The translations under genes were made by a program, and so were the position numbers. Shown here in pieces: positions 32,750 through 64,000 of a stretch of DNA of 64,000 nt. The stretch spans positions 68,382,245 through 68,446,244 of the forward strand of contig OX328130.1 of assembly GCA_946811695.1 (NCBI GenBank), read 5' to 3'. A model generated the notes under the pieces. It saw nothing but the letters and a program-made list of their open reading frames with translations. It did not search any database and had not been told where the DNA came from. Numbering within the stretch: the stretch's first letter is position 1; every line of letters begins with the position of its first letter. The stretch comes from Gonocerus acuteangulatus (lineage: Eukaryota > Arthropoda > Insecta > Hemiptera > Coreidae).

Positions 32750-34288
32750 GGCATATCTAGGACAACTTTGTCATCAAACAAGACGACATGCTCCTTACCA
32801 ATTCAAACATTAATTTTTGCACGAAAACACACTTCTCAAGCATTGAGCTAAAAAAAAATGTTGAAAGTTTACCTGGAATTCAAAAAATCAGGGAGCAAAA
32901 AGTGTAGATTATGTGTGGTTTATCTGGTCTTGAAAGAACCAGACTTTTACGTCCTTGGACTTTTTGAAAAGAAGAAAGACTCCTTTTTCGACCCATATAA
33001 ATGACTATTGTATTATCTCGGGAAGTACTAAAGAAAAATGGTTCTCAAAATAAAAGTCAAATTTAAATGTTTTTGCATATAACGTCGATTCCAGAACACG
33101 CAGAAACACCACGATTGGATGGAAATATGTAACTTTAGAACCTTCATAGACCCTCCAAATTTGGTTTGAATCGGGTAAATGTTCTTTGAAATATGGCCGG
33201 ATTTTTGAATCTTCAACAATATTTTAATAAAGGTTTTTTTTTTCAATGTGCTAAAAACAAATCTGACATCTGTTTTTAAATATAATTTTTTTTTTTTTAC
33301 AGTGGATAATTTTTTAAAGGTAGGTATATGGAATATTCTGGCAAAATAATGACTTCTATAGAGTCAAGTATGTAAAACAATTTTGATTTAAAAATGGATG
33401 TAGGATTTGATTTTAGCACATTAAGAAACCCCTATATTCAAATTTTGGGAAGATTACAAAAATAAAAAAAATGTCTTTTAAATTTTGCTAAAAGCCATAA
33501 ACCCCTTCAGGGCATATAAATTATTTTTCTTGGAGAAGAGAAATAATTTTGTGCTTTACATAATGATGTTATTGTATGACCAGGATCATTTGTTAAAAAG
33601 GAAGGATTTATATAAAATAATACCAAATTTATACAATAAACATTTTTAATGTTAAATACAAAAATATATAAACGTATATTCTTTATTTTAGCACACAAGG
33701 TAAGTAGCAAAAATCAGTATTGATATACAAACAATTAATACCTTTAAAAATACTTGTATTTATTTATTGTTGTTTTTCACAACTTTGACGAAGCACACTT
33801 TAAGTAAAATAATTAAATTAATAGAAGGAAACAATCCTTATTGGAAATTTGGTAAGTTCTATCTGATTACACATATTCATAATACAAAATTATTTACATC
33901 AATCAGATCTGTTTTTAGAAAAATAAATTATTTTTAAATTGATAATGTCTTTTTAAAATAGTTAGGTATAAAAAAAAGTGCCCAAAACCATAAAGGTGCT
34001 CAAAAAAGCACTTTAAAATTCTGTAATCCGACTTGATAACTTTACAGAGCACCATACATCAATTTTAATGGACAAATAAACCTATTAATATCAGCAACGT
34101 AATTTTTTTCATTACACGCTTCAAAATTAGCTTAGCTTCTAATTGATTTTTTGACACAGTGCTGGAAGCACCAAAATATATCTTAGTGCTTAAACCAAAA
34201 AAGGCGGAGCTGCGTATAATTCGTTACGCCACCAAGCAAACTTGATTAGCCATACATTTATCTTCTTTTATAAACTTCCTGCGTAACT
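32750..34288. other. No gene seen; includes the CCDC50-like 3' UTR region
   Basis: Very AT-rich. It contains several T runs and no frame of note. The CCDC50-like 3' UTR should lie at its upper end, but I cannot set its end point. Confidence 0.4.
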
Positions 34289-55766
<21,478 letters not shown>

Positions 55767-55855
55767 CGCTCCGACAAGACAATTCCCAGCAACGACAAAC
55801 CAAACCACTAAACAATATTCTATCTAGGACAGTGAAAGGTCACATTTGAACTGAA
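55767..55855. promoter_or_regulatory. Probable promoter / 5' UTR zone of the CCDC50-like gene
   Basis: This stretch is the immediate upstream region of the minus-strand start codon and is less AT-rich than the surrounding DNA. No TATA box is evident. If the plus-strand ATG at 55856 is real, the interval is a bidirectional promoter. Confidence 0.35.
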
Positions 55856-55890
55856 ATGGCGACTAAAGCTCAGGCAGTGGCTGTGGATTT
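55856..55890 (+). CDS. Possible first coding exon of a divergent gene
   Basis: An ATG in good context (GAAATGGCG) opens MATKAQAVAVD and is followed by a donor-like GTAAGC. It starts 90 bp from, and divergent to, the CCDC50-like start codon, which would fit a bidirectional promoter. No matching second exon was found in the remaining 8 kb, so it may lie outside the window or the signal may be chance. Confidence 0.3.
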
Positions 55891-56210
55891 GTAAGCGAAA
55901 GTTACTAAAAGAAGTGGAATCTTGTACCAAAGAGGTACAAATTATATTTCATACAAAACATTAGTCTTTTAACGTAGTATTTAAAGAATGTTTCCTTCAA
56001 AGCCGAATAAAAAATTATTTAATTAAAAAGAAAAGAAAACACGTTCAAAAACTAGTCATTCATAAACTAGTGACGTCACATATAACCAACCAATATTTTA
56101 TACAAAACATTAGTTGTTTAACATGGTATTTTAACAATGTTTCCTTCAAGGCAAAGTACAAAATGATTTAATTAGAACAAAGAAAACGAGTTATTAATCA
56201 TTCATAAACT

Positions 56211-56822
56211 AGGGTACTTACGTATTAGCGTCAAAGCAGGTTAAAGAGCCGGGTCTCAGAGAACTGGATCTACACCGTGTCAGAGATCTAAATCAAGGAA
56301 TCAAATCAGATTTCGCCAATATGGCGACGGGATTATCAACGATTTAGGTTAACTAGAGTTTTGATATAACCTTTAGCTAGCGAAAACGCGTAGCACTTAT
56401 ATTAATAGCATAATTGCTATGCGTTTCCGCTCGCTACGCTCGCTCAAGATTATATCTAAACTCTAGTCAATCCAACTCGTTGATAATATAGATCAAGGAT
56501 GGTTTTTCGCTGGATAATGGACTGATAAACAATTTGGCATCGCTTCGAAAAAGTAGCTTTCATCCTAGCTATTCTGATGTCGCTATCTCGCACAGAAACT
56601 GAAATCGCGTAACAAAAAAAAAAAACAACAACAATTGCGTGGGTAAATAAAGCACAAATGAATTTCGTTAAAAAGACAGAGGGAACAAGATGGCTACTAT
56701 AAACACAATAGATGATATCTCTGATAGTGGTTGACCAATAGAAATGCGTTATCCATGATCCAGATCTCTGAACGAGACCCGCCTCTTTAACCTGCTTTGA
56801 CGCTAATACGTAAGTACCTAAA
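56211..56822. mobile_element. MITE with ~45-bp inverted ends and possible TA duplication
   Basis: Left GGTACTTACGTATTAGCGTC then AAAGCAGGTTAAAGAG; the right is the inverse (CTTTGACGCTAATACGTAAG then TACC). TA flanks both sides, which would fit Tc1/mariner-type insertion. The interior includes a foldback related to 18670-18770 (TAGAGTTTTGATAT, TCCGCTCGC). Confidence 0.7.
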
Positions 56823-56824
56823 CT

Positions 56825-57715
56825 AGCGACGTCACATATAACGGACCGATATAACATTTTAAGACTGTTTTCTTCAAGGCTGAATACAAAATGATTTGAT
56901 TAAAACAACGAAGATAACAAGTTATTGGGAAGTCATAAACTAGTGACGTCACATATAACCGACTCTTTAAAAGTCACTACTTATCTAATGATTATAGGCT
57001 TTTTTCGTGGTAATGTTATAATAATTTTGGCTGAATTTATATAAAGTTTTTTAAATACTTACAATTTTCTGCTTAAGGTTTCTTCAGTGGAGAGTAATTT
57101 TGTTATTATTATAGCGTCCTTCTCCAGCCGTATTTCTTAACTTTATATTTTACAGCAGAGTACGGCACAAATCAACTAAATGATTGACAAATTAGTTGAA
57201 TTTTACTTATAAATAATCAGTCACGGGATGAAATATTATCAGGATTAGTCATTATAGTTACGATTACAACTATTATAGTTATGATTGTCACGACTAACAT
57301 TGCATATACAATTGGCATTAGGTTTTGTTTTTTTACAAAAAATTACAGTCTTGGATGAACATTTTTTTAATACAGTGCCGGAATAGTAGCAGCGGGATTG
57401 AGTCACTTCCGTTTCTCAAAGTTTGTTTGTAGCAATTGTCTGTGCATTTGGCGTCTAAAGTGTTGCTTTCCTTGGAGCTTTCATTGGAGCAATTGTCTAA
57501 ATACTTTTAACATTGAAATTAGTTTGATACAACAAACTAAGCCGTTTGAGTAAACAATGTATATTTCAAGTTTTAAGCCTTACCAGAGATAAGAATGATG
57601 TGAAAGCGCGCTGAGATAAAGCAGTTCCTGTTTGGAACACTGGAGTTGCTATGGTTATGTAACTTTACAATCCTGGAGGCGGATCTATAGTGTGAGCGAT
57701 ATAACTGGTGGAAAG
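56825..57715. other. No gene seen; short dispersed duplications
   Basis: AACTAGTGACGTCACATATA occurs at about 56068 and 56939, with a near copy at 56823, and TTTAACNTGGTATTTT-like flanks recur, suggesting local duplication. Confidence 0.45.
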
Positions 57716-57719
57716 CGTA

Positions 57720-57900
57720 GAGGAAGCTCGACGTTGCCATTTCTACAAACCTTCCAGCCCGCTCTCCCTAGTACAGACCTTAGACCGTAGACCTTAGTGA
57801 CAATCCAGCAAGACCGCCATTGGCTAGAGGCGCCCCCACCTTCCCCTACCCAGAGCCAAGTGACAAGTTATATCTCTGACACTATAATGAGATTTTAGCA
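57720..57900 (+). repeat. Second copy of the 35690-35985 repeat
   Basis: CGACGTTGCCATTTCTACAA, GGCTAGAGGCGCCCCCACCT, AGTTATATCTCTGACACTAT. Class unknown. Confidence 0.6.
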
Positions 57901-57904
57901 GTGG

Positions 57905-59370
57905 CTCAATGCCTCATGCATCCGACCCTTTCTACAGTGTGTACTACAGTGATTGTGTCCGGTTAAAATTTCATTATACTATAAAATAAAATGCAATAAA
58001 AAAGATAAATATCATTTATTTCTTCTTCTGAACTAACGAAATAAAGTTATCTCAGTTTTTAAAAAGACTTAACAACTATCCGTGACGGCTCAGTGGTAGT
58101 ATCTTTCCCCCGGTGTTTTTCATCAACAATATCCAAGTATATTCGATAAACTGTGAAATAAATAAATACAATATATTATTTTCACAAAAATTACTTAACA
58201 CAGGAAATGCACAACTACAAGTACAAGTGAACAGGAATGGATTTTATTTACAAAGTGGCAAGTAAGCTCCCCCCCCCACATTATACTACGCAGTTGTCAC
58301 ATGTCCCATTACAACAGCCCAAAAAGATACTGGAAGGAACGTTCTGGACGTATTTGTGTGAAGGAATGCTTTTCACTCGATGAAAGGGAGAGAGAAACAC
58401 GAATGACAAATATTAAGCTCGTTAAAACAAGGCACAATATATTTATATAACCCAAGACTTGAACAAGTTCCCGCAATAATACTTTAATTTCCGGGCGAAC
58501 AGTAATATAAGTGGTTATGTATAGTGAATGTCGTTAACCAGCCGCAAAAAAACAAAAACAAAACAAAGTTTACAATTTTGAGGCAAGAGGATTTTTTTTT
58601 TACAAATTTATTGTTTATTTCATGTTGTACAAAATTAATCTAACATGTACTATTATCTGCCATACTCCCATTTGCAGGTTCTGGAGGCCTGACGGGACAA
58701 ATTTTCATTACTTCCCCTCCGTGCATGAAGATGTGGAAAACTGAAACAAGTTTTCAAACTTTTTCAATTATTACAAGCAAATTATTTCACGCAAGAGATG
58801 CTTAACAGAGCACATTCCTCTGCAAGGTGGTAGGTGTACGAAGCATTCCTGAAGAACTTTCCTGAAATACTGTTGGTGGACAAACTGCCGTAAACGATTA
58901 AGTAACCTTAACCCTATATTTGACCTCTCCCTATATTTCCTCTATCTCTATGCAAAGGCAAACAGAGCTCTGTGCAGCAACATTGCAAATATGCCCACAC
59001 CCAAATCTTTGTATAGTACTCACACTTATTAATCTGTGTTACCTGATTTCTACCTTTATAAATTTATGTGGAAAATGAGAATCTATTTGAGGCCATAATA
59101 AATACATACTTGTCGTTTGGGCCTTTGGAAGCCTTTAAATGATCCTAACTTTAGTCAGTGCTTAAATTGTAAAAGATAATAACTTGATAGCAACTATACA
59201 AATTGAAATAGCGAAAAGACCACATTATTAGTTTATTAAAAATAATTTATTACTTAATTGTTTTTAATTTTTTAGTTCACCTTTAATGTTTGATTTTTAT
59301 TATTTTTTTCCTTACTTTTTTTTATTGTAAAAAAAATAGAAAGTTTTTTTGTTTTTGTTTTTTATTGTAC
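57905..59370. other. No gene seen
   Basis: AT-rich. 58084-58101 (GACGGCTCAGTGGTAGTA) has an A-box-like look, but no B box follows. Confidence 0.5.
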
Positions 59371-59377
59371 AGAACAG

Positions 59378-59578
59378 GAGACCAGGTGGCCGTGAGTATT
59401 AAGGCGTGAGAACTCTGTGCCAAAGGTCGTGGGTTCGATTCCCACTTTGGGGAGGTGGCTTTTCTTTAGAAAAAAATAAAAGGCGTCAGCCCTATCCTGG
59501 CTAGAAAAGGGTGGTTACCTATAGATAACCGTCCCAAAATTCTTAGTTAATAATAATGGACGTTAAAATTTAAATAAA
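59378..59578 (+). mobile_element. tRNA-Leu-like SINE
   Basis: GGAGACCAGGTGGCCGTGAG, CGTGGGTTCGATTCCCACTT, AAAAGGGTGGTTACCTATAG, ending TTAAAATTTAAATAAAT. Confidence 0.9.
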
Positions 59579-59579
59579 T

Positions 59580-60600
59580 ATTGTATAGTACAAATTTATC
59601 GTACGATAAAATGTGCGACAAACATGAGCGTATATAAGGGGGGGGGGATTTACCATCAAATCAATTTTTGATTTGATTTACCATGAAATCAATTTTGATT
59701 TGATGGTAAAAATGTGTCGTAAAACCCTTAAAAATAAATTAAATAAGATATCTTAGTTCATAAAAAATGTCTTATTTTACTTGTAATAGCGTTTTAGTTG
59801 CCTAAAACTATTCCAAGCTCTAAATTTTTTTTATTCCATACCCCGGAAATGGTCTCAGCCCCCCCTCCCCGAAATTTTCCCAGCCCCTCCCGAAATTATT
59901 TTCTATATACGCCCATGGCGACAAAACTGAATTATTCATTGAAAATTATACTAAATTATAATAATACTAAATTATCGTTTCTAAATAACGAAGTACACAT
60001 AGACAAAGGAACAATTTACTACATAATTACACTACTAAGAAGCTTTTGGTCTCCTTTTATTCTTCGTCAATCAGTAAAATGTAATATCAAAGTCAAAGTA
60101 ATAACAGCAGTGATATACTGAAACAAAATACAAATAGTCTCCATAATCACTTTGGAAATGTCTATTATAAATTAGAATAAAATTGGATTTAGATAAATAG
60201 TGAAAATTTAATATAAAAGCCAGAGTAATAACACAGGCACACAAAATAAAAAAAAGTGGTTTGTTCCAAAACACCATACATATGTTCTTATTTATTTCGA
60301 CAAGCTGATCCGAACCCGGAGTCCTTCTGGCCCAGCGCGTCATGTTGAAGGTCAAATTTCGAATGGAGTTGTTAAAGAAGAAATAACTAGAGCTTAAATG
60401 GATTTAAAGGTCGCTGAATTCGAGTCCGGAGCCTGTTTAATGCCATTGACGCAAAATCAAGCTAATTTCAAGGACAAATATGCTTATTTTACGAAAAATT
60501 AATTTTTGGCTGCAGATTCTGAAATCGGAAACTTTCACGTCCAGGTGTGCTTTTTATTATTATTATTTTTTCTATTATAAGCCTGAAGTTCATTTCAAGA
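59580..60600. other. No gene seen; small palindrome
   Basis: 59653-59707 holds ACCATCAAATCAATTTTTGA and its inverse. The 107-codon plus frame at 59798-60121 is AT-rich with no recognisable content. Confidence 0.45.
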
Positions 60601-60613
60601 TCACTTACTATTC

Positions 60614-60752
60614 CTGACCAACCGCCGATACTGGCAAAACCCTTCTTGTTTGCCGATAGAGCCCTGGGTAATGGCAGGATGCCGTCATGGCTGACACAGG
60701 AGGGAGTATGATGAAGGTTTTCGAATGCCCAATATCGGCGGTTCTTAGAGGG
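60614..60752. mobile_element. Short inverted-repeat element (~140 bp)
   Basis: Left AACCGCCGATACTGGC, right (inverted) AACCGCCGATATTGGGC. No coding content. Confidence 0.45.
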
Positions 60753-60990
60753 TGGAGCAAAGAGAGAGCATAGAGCAGCGAAGAACGTTGCTAGAGAGAA
60801 AAACAGTCATGTAAGCTGATGGCTGACCATAACCGGCGACAGCTTTCTTATCAATCCAAGGATTTTTTTTAAATTTATTTATTTTCTGCATACAATTTAT
60901 TCTTCTTGGATTGATAATAAGCTTGCGGCGACACTGTTCTGCCATCGTTGCTATGCTCTCTGCTTTGCCAGCTGGTCCACTAAGTAACAT
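60745..60990 (-). CDS. Open frame of 81 codons, unassigned
   Basis: Reads MLLSGPAGKAESIATMAEQC and continues with basic residues. It neighbours the exon-like segment at 61078-61198 on the same strand and has similar composition. It could be part of the same unknown gene or a pseudogene; no family is recognised. Confidence 0.2.
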   Translation of the reverse strand: MLLSGPAGKAESIATMAEQCRRKLIINPRRINCMQKINKFKKNPWIDKKAVAGYGQPSAYMTVFLSSNVLRCSMLSLCSTL

Positions 60991-61077
60991 CCCTTTAACC
61001 TCACGTGTTTGAAGACTTCCCTATGCTGTTTGCACTCTCAACGCACAATCCACTCAAATCTAGAGAATGATACTCAC

Positions 61078-61198
61078 TCGACAATGCGATGGTGGCTATG
61101 CTCAGAATAATGACGAGGGCAAGAAGAAACCTTTGGCTGCAAGCTTCCCCGCTGAGCTTCGGGTGCCTGCTCGGGCTCAGCCATCGCTTCGTCCGCTT
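61078..61198 (-). CDS. Exon-like segment, candidate only
   Basis: Bounded by a strong acceptor (TACATTTTGCAG) and a strong donor (GTGAGTAT) on the minus strand, and inside a 140-codon open frame (61423-61001). One frame gives a hydrophobic stretch RFLLALVIILSIATIALS like a signal anchor. Another begins with ATG and reads MAEPEQAPEAQRGSLQ. Base composition is less AT-rich than around it. I do not recognise the protein and cannot link it to a second exon. Confidence 0.3.
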
Positions 61199-61562
61199 CT
61201 GCAAAATGTAATGTCTATTGGGTGTGCGGTATTTGTCTGTTCGCACTCTAATATCAATAAAAACTGTCCGTATTTGGTGAAATGGCTCAAGACAAACTGT
61301 GTTCAAAAGGTAAAGTCCACAATCATCAGAATCCACCCACCACGAAGATATCTTGGCGCTTAGTCTTTTAATAGGCTTCCAAGCAACCATTTTGTACTTC
61401 CTTCTATGTGGGACTCCAAACAAAATGAAACAGACATTTTGGTTACGTCTGGATTATTGTAATTAATATATTAAGTTTTCCAATAATCACAATATACTTA
61501 CCCACGATTTGCCAACCACTCCCCTGATAATTTGGAAAATTAAAATAATAATACTTCAGATC

Positions 61563-61707
61563 AAAATAAAGGCCGATTCACGCTAGACCGTGTTGGGTCC
61601 GGGCCGGGCCATGGCCACGGCCTGGCCGGGACACGGTAAAGCAATCACACACGCAAAAAAACCCGGCCCGGACCCGACACGGTCTAGCGTGAATCAGCCT
61701 TTATTTT
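61563..61707. mobile_element. GC-rich hairpin MITE, 145 bp
   Basis: AAAATAAAGGCCGATTCACG, CTAGACCGTGTTGGGTCCGG on the left; the right arm is the near-perfect inverse. The loop is CCATGGCCACGG-like. It sits just before a fragment of the 7535-8633 family (GTTATTTTAAGCAAATTCTT). Confidence 0.8.
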
Positions 61708-61767
61708 GTACTTTTATAGGTTATTTTAAGCAAATTCTTCAAGAGTACTACATACACTATCCATCTA

Positions 61768-62070
61768 GCTTGTGGGAAAACCTAGCAACCCCAGGTCACA
61801 TCCCTGACGATCTGAGCAGAAGCAAAGCTGTTGCAAGATTCCGCCTGGAAACTGGACACGACTACCTGCAGGCCAATTTCTATCGCCTTGGCTTAGCAGA
61901 CTCGGACATTTGCCCTCTATCTTCAAGCGGAAGGATGGTGGGAAGTGACCTCCTCGTCTGACCCAAACTTATCCATCTTCCTGACCTCGCTAAGCAATAC
62001 TGGGAGGCTCGGCGTCAAATGGCTCAACCGCCACCGACGGGCATTGGATAAAATAAAATAAATTAAATAC
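61768..62070 (+). pseudogene. Non-LTR retrotransposon 3' end fragment
   Basis: Reads LWENLATPGHIPDDLSRSKA, then VARFRLETGHDYLQANFYRL and GLADSDICPLSSSGRMVGSD. The phrase VARFRL.TGHDYL..N..RLG...S..CPL is typical of the end of LINE ORF2 after the RNase H region. The zinc-knuckle CPLC is altered to CPLS, and a stop precedes PKLIHLPDLAKQYWEARRQM. It ends in an A/T-rich tail. Confidence 0.8.
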
Positions 62071-62190
62071 TATCCATCTTGTAGCTCCTTGTGACGTACT
62101 TCTCATATTTCCTCCGTCCAACGCAACCAAACTTTGGAAATCTTAGTTCCGATGAATATGAAAGATGTTAAAAAGCCAGTCCGTCATTTT

Positions 62191-62350
62191 TGAGTAGGCC
62201 CAACGGCCGCGAGAGTTAATGCGTTAAAACTCCGTACGTACGGTTGTAGACTCGATTTCTACTGGGTTGTGGCTTTCCTTCCTAACAAAGGAATCCCCTC
62301 TACCCTCGTTAGAAAACGGTGATAACCCGTCGTAAAAAATCATTAAACAA
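62191..62350 (+). mobile_element. tRNA-Leu-like SINE, strongly diverged
   Basis: GTAGGCCCAACGGCCGCGAG, GTAGACTCGATTTCTACTGG (degraded B box), GAAAACGGTGATAACCCGTC. Confidence 0.7.
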
Positions 62351-62354
62351 TTAA

Positions 62355-63600
62355 ATTATGAGCAACCAGTAATCATGCTGTCACTTACCATTTATTTAGA
62401 GAAACTGTTCTCCTTAATCCCACTTTGCTAAATAGTTTGGACAATGCTCTTGAAAAGAGGTTAGTCTTCAAGCACAAGGACACGTAGCAAATCTATACCA
62501 TATGTTTATTCTTCGAATGTTAAAGTAAGAACATTCTAAGCCGTCTACGGCAGCGGGTAAGATCCCTATTGAAGATATATACTCTTCGGGAATGTCCAAA
62601 CGTTAAGAACTGATTCATATTAATTCGTCTGCTTATAACAGATGTATTATGAAAAAGCTTAGAAGAGAAACTCTTAATAATTTGTTTCCGAAATTAAAAA
62701 GGTCCATACCGCAGGAGCTTTGAAAACTACACTTTCAGAGAACTACCTTGCAGGAACAGTACTTTTCCTGCTTTGTCCATCAGGCAAACTGGTGTGTAAG
62801 ATGAAGGTTCTTCTGGCGGAACCTTGCCCTTTGGTACAAGGATAAGATTTTGTTTCTCTCGAAAAAGGTGTTATACACTTATAGGAAAGGATTGTACAAT
62901 TTAAACGCCTCCCTAATGTGGTTGTTGGGCCAAAGTCTCCAGTGAGCAAGCTCAACGAGCGCCGGATATAAGTCCAGGCGTGGATTACATAAAAGTTTGT
63001 TTGTTTATTTGTTTTTTAGGGCAAAGAACTACGTGGCTGTCATTGCCCGAGATAAAAGTGAACTGTATGTGGAATAAAAGAATGATATAACTCAAATGTT
63101 ATGAAAATTATTATAATGAATGAAACATATGTTCTTCGGTTTGAAGAGCAATTATGATTATTGGGTTAGTTATTATATTAAATTTGCCTGAAGATAAATC
63201 AAATTATGGTGGGCTGCTTGGTGTAGCGCCGATCGCTTGGCTTCGCGGTCCCATCCTGTGGTTCACCCGACGACGCCTGCATGTTTCTCTCTCGTATTCG
63301 CCTGGCCTGAACTGGGCGCCTTTACTCCCTCGCCATGTAAAATTTCATTTCTGGAGACAAGAGAGACAGAAAGGTGGTCTGTAGACAAGCCCCCCTTCGG
63401 TTTCTCAGGACATACGGGGATCGAAAGCTGTGCGCGCTCGTTCAGATAAGGCAAATGTTGCTGTGGGAGCCGGCTTAAAAATTTTTCATTTCCTGGAGGA
63501 CCAAGATAAACCTACAGCAAATAAAGAGAGATAAACTAGATAATCTCCTGGAGAGCCATGTTAAAAACTGACAAACGTGACATGTACAAATGAAGAGAGT
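62355..63600. other. No gene seen
   Basis: 63210-63450 is less AT-rich, with frames on both strands (for example 63237-63449 plus), but no splice pattern or family is recognised. It could be another repeat. Confidence 0.45.
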
Positions 63601-63761
63601 GGGTGAAAGGTACACCAGATGGGTATACATGATCAGTCGTATCAGTCAGGTACCTGATTGCCTGTGGCCAGCCTAAAACAGCAGTATCTAGGTTCAAATC
63701 TCCGCCTAGCAAATTAAAAAATAATGAAAATAACGACTGTGTTTATTATAGCTGCTAAATT

Positions 63762-63972
63762 TTTAGAGGACGCCCAGTGGCCATGAGTGCTAAAGTGTGT
63801 GCAATCCATGCCTAAGGTCGTGGGTTCGATTCCCACTTGGGGTAATGGCTTGTCTTCCAAAAAAAGGTAAGGCATTGGCCCTATCCTGGCCAGAAAAGGG
63901 TGGTAACCTATAGATAAACCATCCGAAAATTCTTTGTCAATAATAAATGACCATTAAAACTTAAATAAATAA
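63762..63972 (+). mobile_element. tRNA-Leu-like SINE
   Basis: GGACGCCCAGTGGCCATGAG, CGTGGGTTCGATTCCCACTT, AAAAGGGTGGTAACCTATAG, ending AACTTAAATAAATAAAT. Confidence 0.9.
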
Positions 63973-64000
63973 ATACAGAGATATTCACACTCGGACAAAC

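Noticed and set aside
61590..61961. 123-codon ORF
   Set aside because: It is a chance join of a GC-rich hairpin element, a repeat fragment and a LINE 3' fragment.

Overview
The window is eukaryotic nuclear DNA, most likely from an arthropod and probably an insect. It is AT-rich and repeat-laden, with GT-AG introns, Pol III-derived SINEs, non-LTR retrotransposon tails, mariner, hAT, piggyBac-like and Harbinger-like remnants, long (AT)n tracts and large minisatellites. No bacterial operon, CRISPR locus or prophage is present. The species cannot be named from the sequence alone.

Two protein-coding genes can be supported. (1) A ten-exon gene on the minus strand (coding span 55766 down to 34289) was assembled by hand from splice sites and reading phase. 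It gives an uninterrupted 296-residue protein that I recognise as a CCDC50 (Ymer)-like coiled-coil, ubiquitin-binding adaptor. None of its exons forms a long ORF, so an ORF-length scan misses it. (2) A plus-strand gene at about 22859-24978 encodes a serine-rich, largely disordered protein of about 690 residues, with one RRM-like segment and four copies of a 23-residue repeat. Two weaker candidates are a divergent first exon at 55856-55890, 90 bp from the CCDC50 start codon, and a minus-strand exon-like segment at 61078-61198.

Layout: 1-4.5 kb holds a tRNA-Ile-like SINE, a Harbinger-like remnant, a hAT MITE with an 8-bp target duplication and a 5S rRNA-headed SINE. 5-9 kb holds short inverted-repeat elements and an unclassified ~1-kb repeat family. 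10-15.5 kb holds three tandem arrays: tRNA-like units, a ~90-bp repeat and a 61-bp palindromic minisatellite. 16-22 kb is a mosaic of SINEs, a hAT MITE with 166-bp arms and a foldback element. 22.5-25.4 kb is the serine-rich gene. 25.7-33 kb contains SINEs and two LINE 3' fragments. 34.3-55.8 kb is the CCDC50-like gene, whose introns hold piggyBac-like elements, mariner debris, a 165-bp repeat and a 34-bp minisatellite. 56-64 kb returns to MITEs, SINEs and a LINE 3' fragment.

The most informative observations are the recovered CCDC50 gene with a possible poison exon, a 5S-headed SINE sharing its tail with a tRNA-headed SINE, a piggyBac-like insertion whose empty site survives in a second copy of the host repeat, and the tandem amplification of a tRNA-like promoter unit. 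I found no convincing new multi-gene system.
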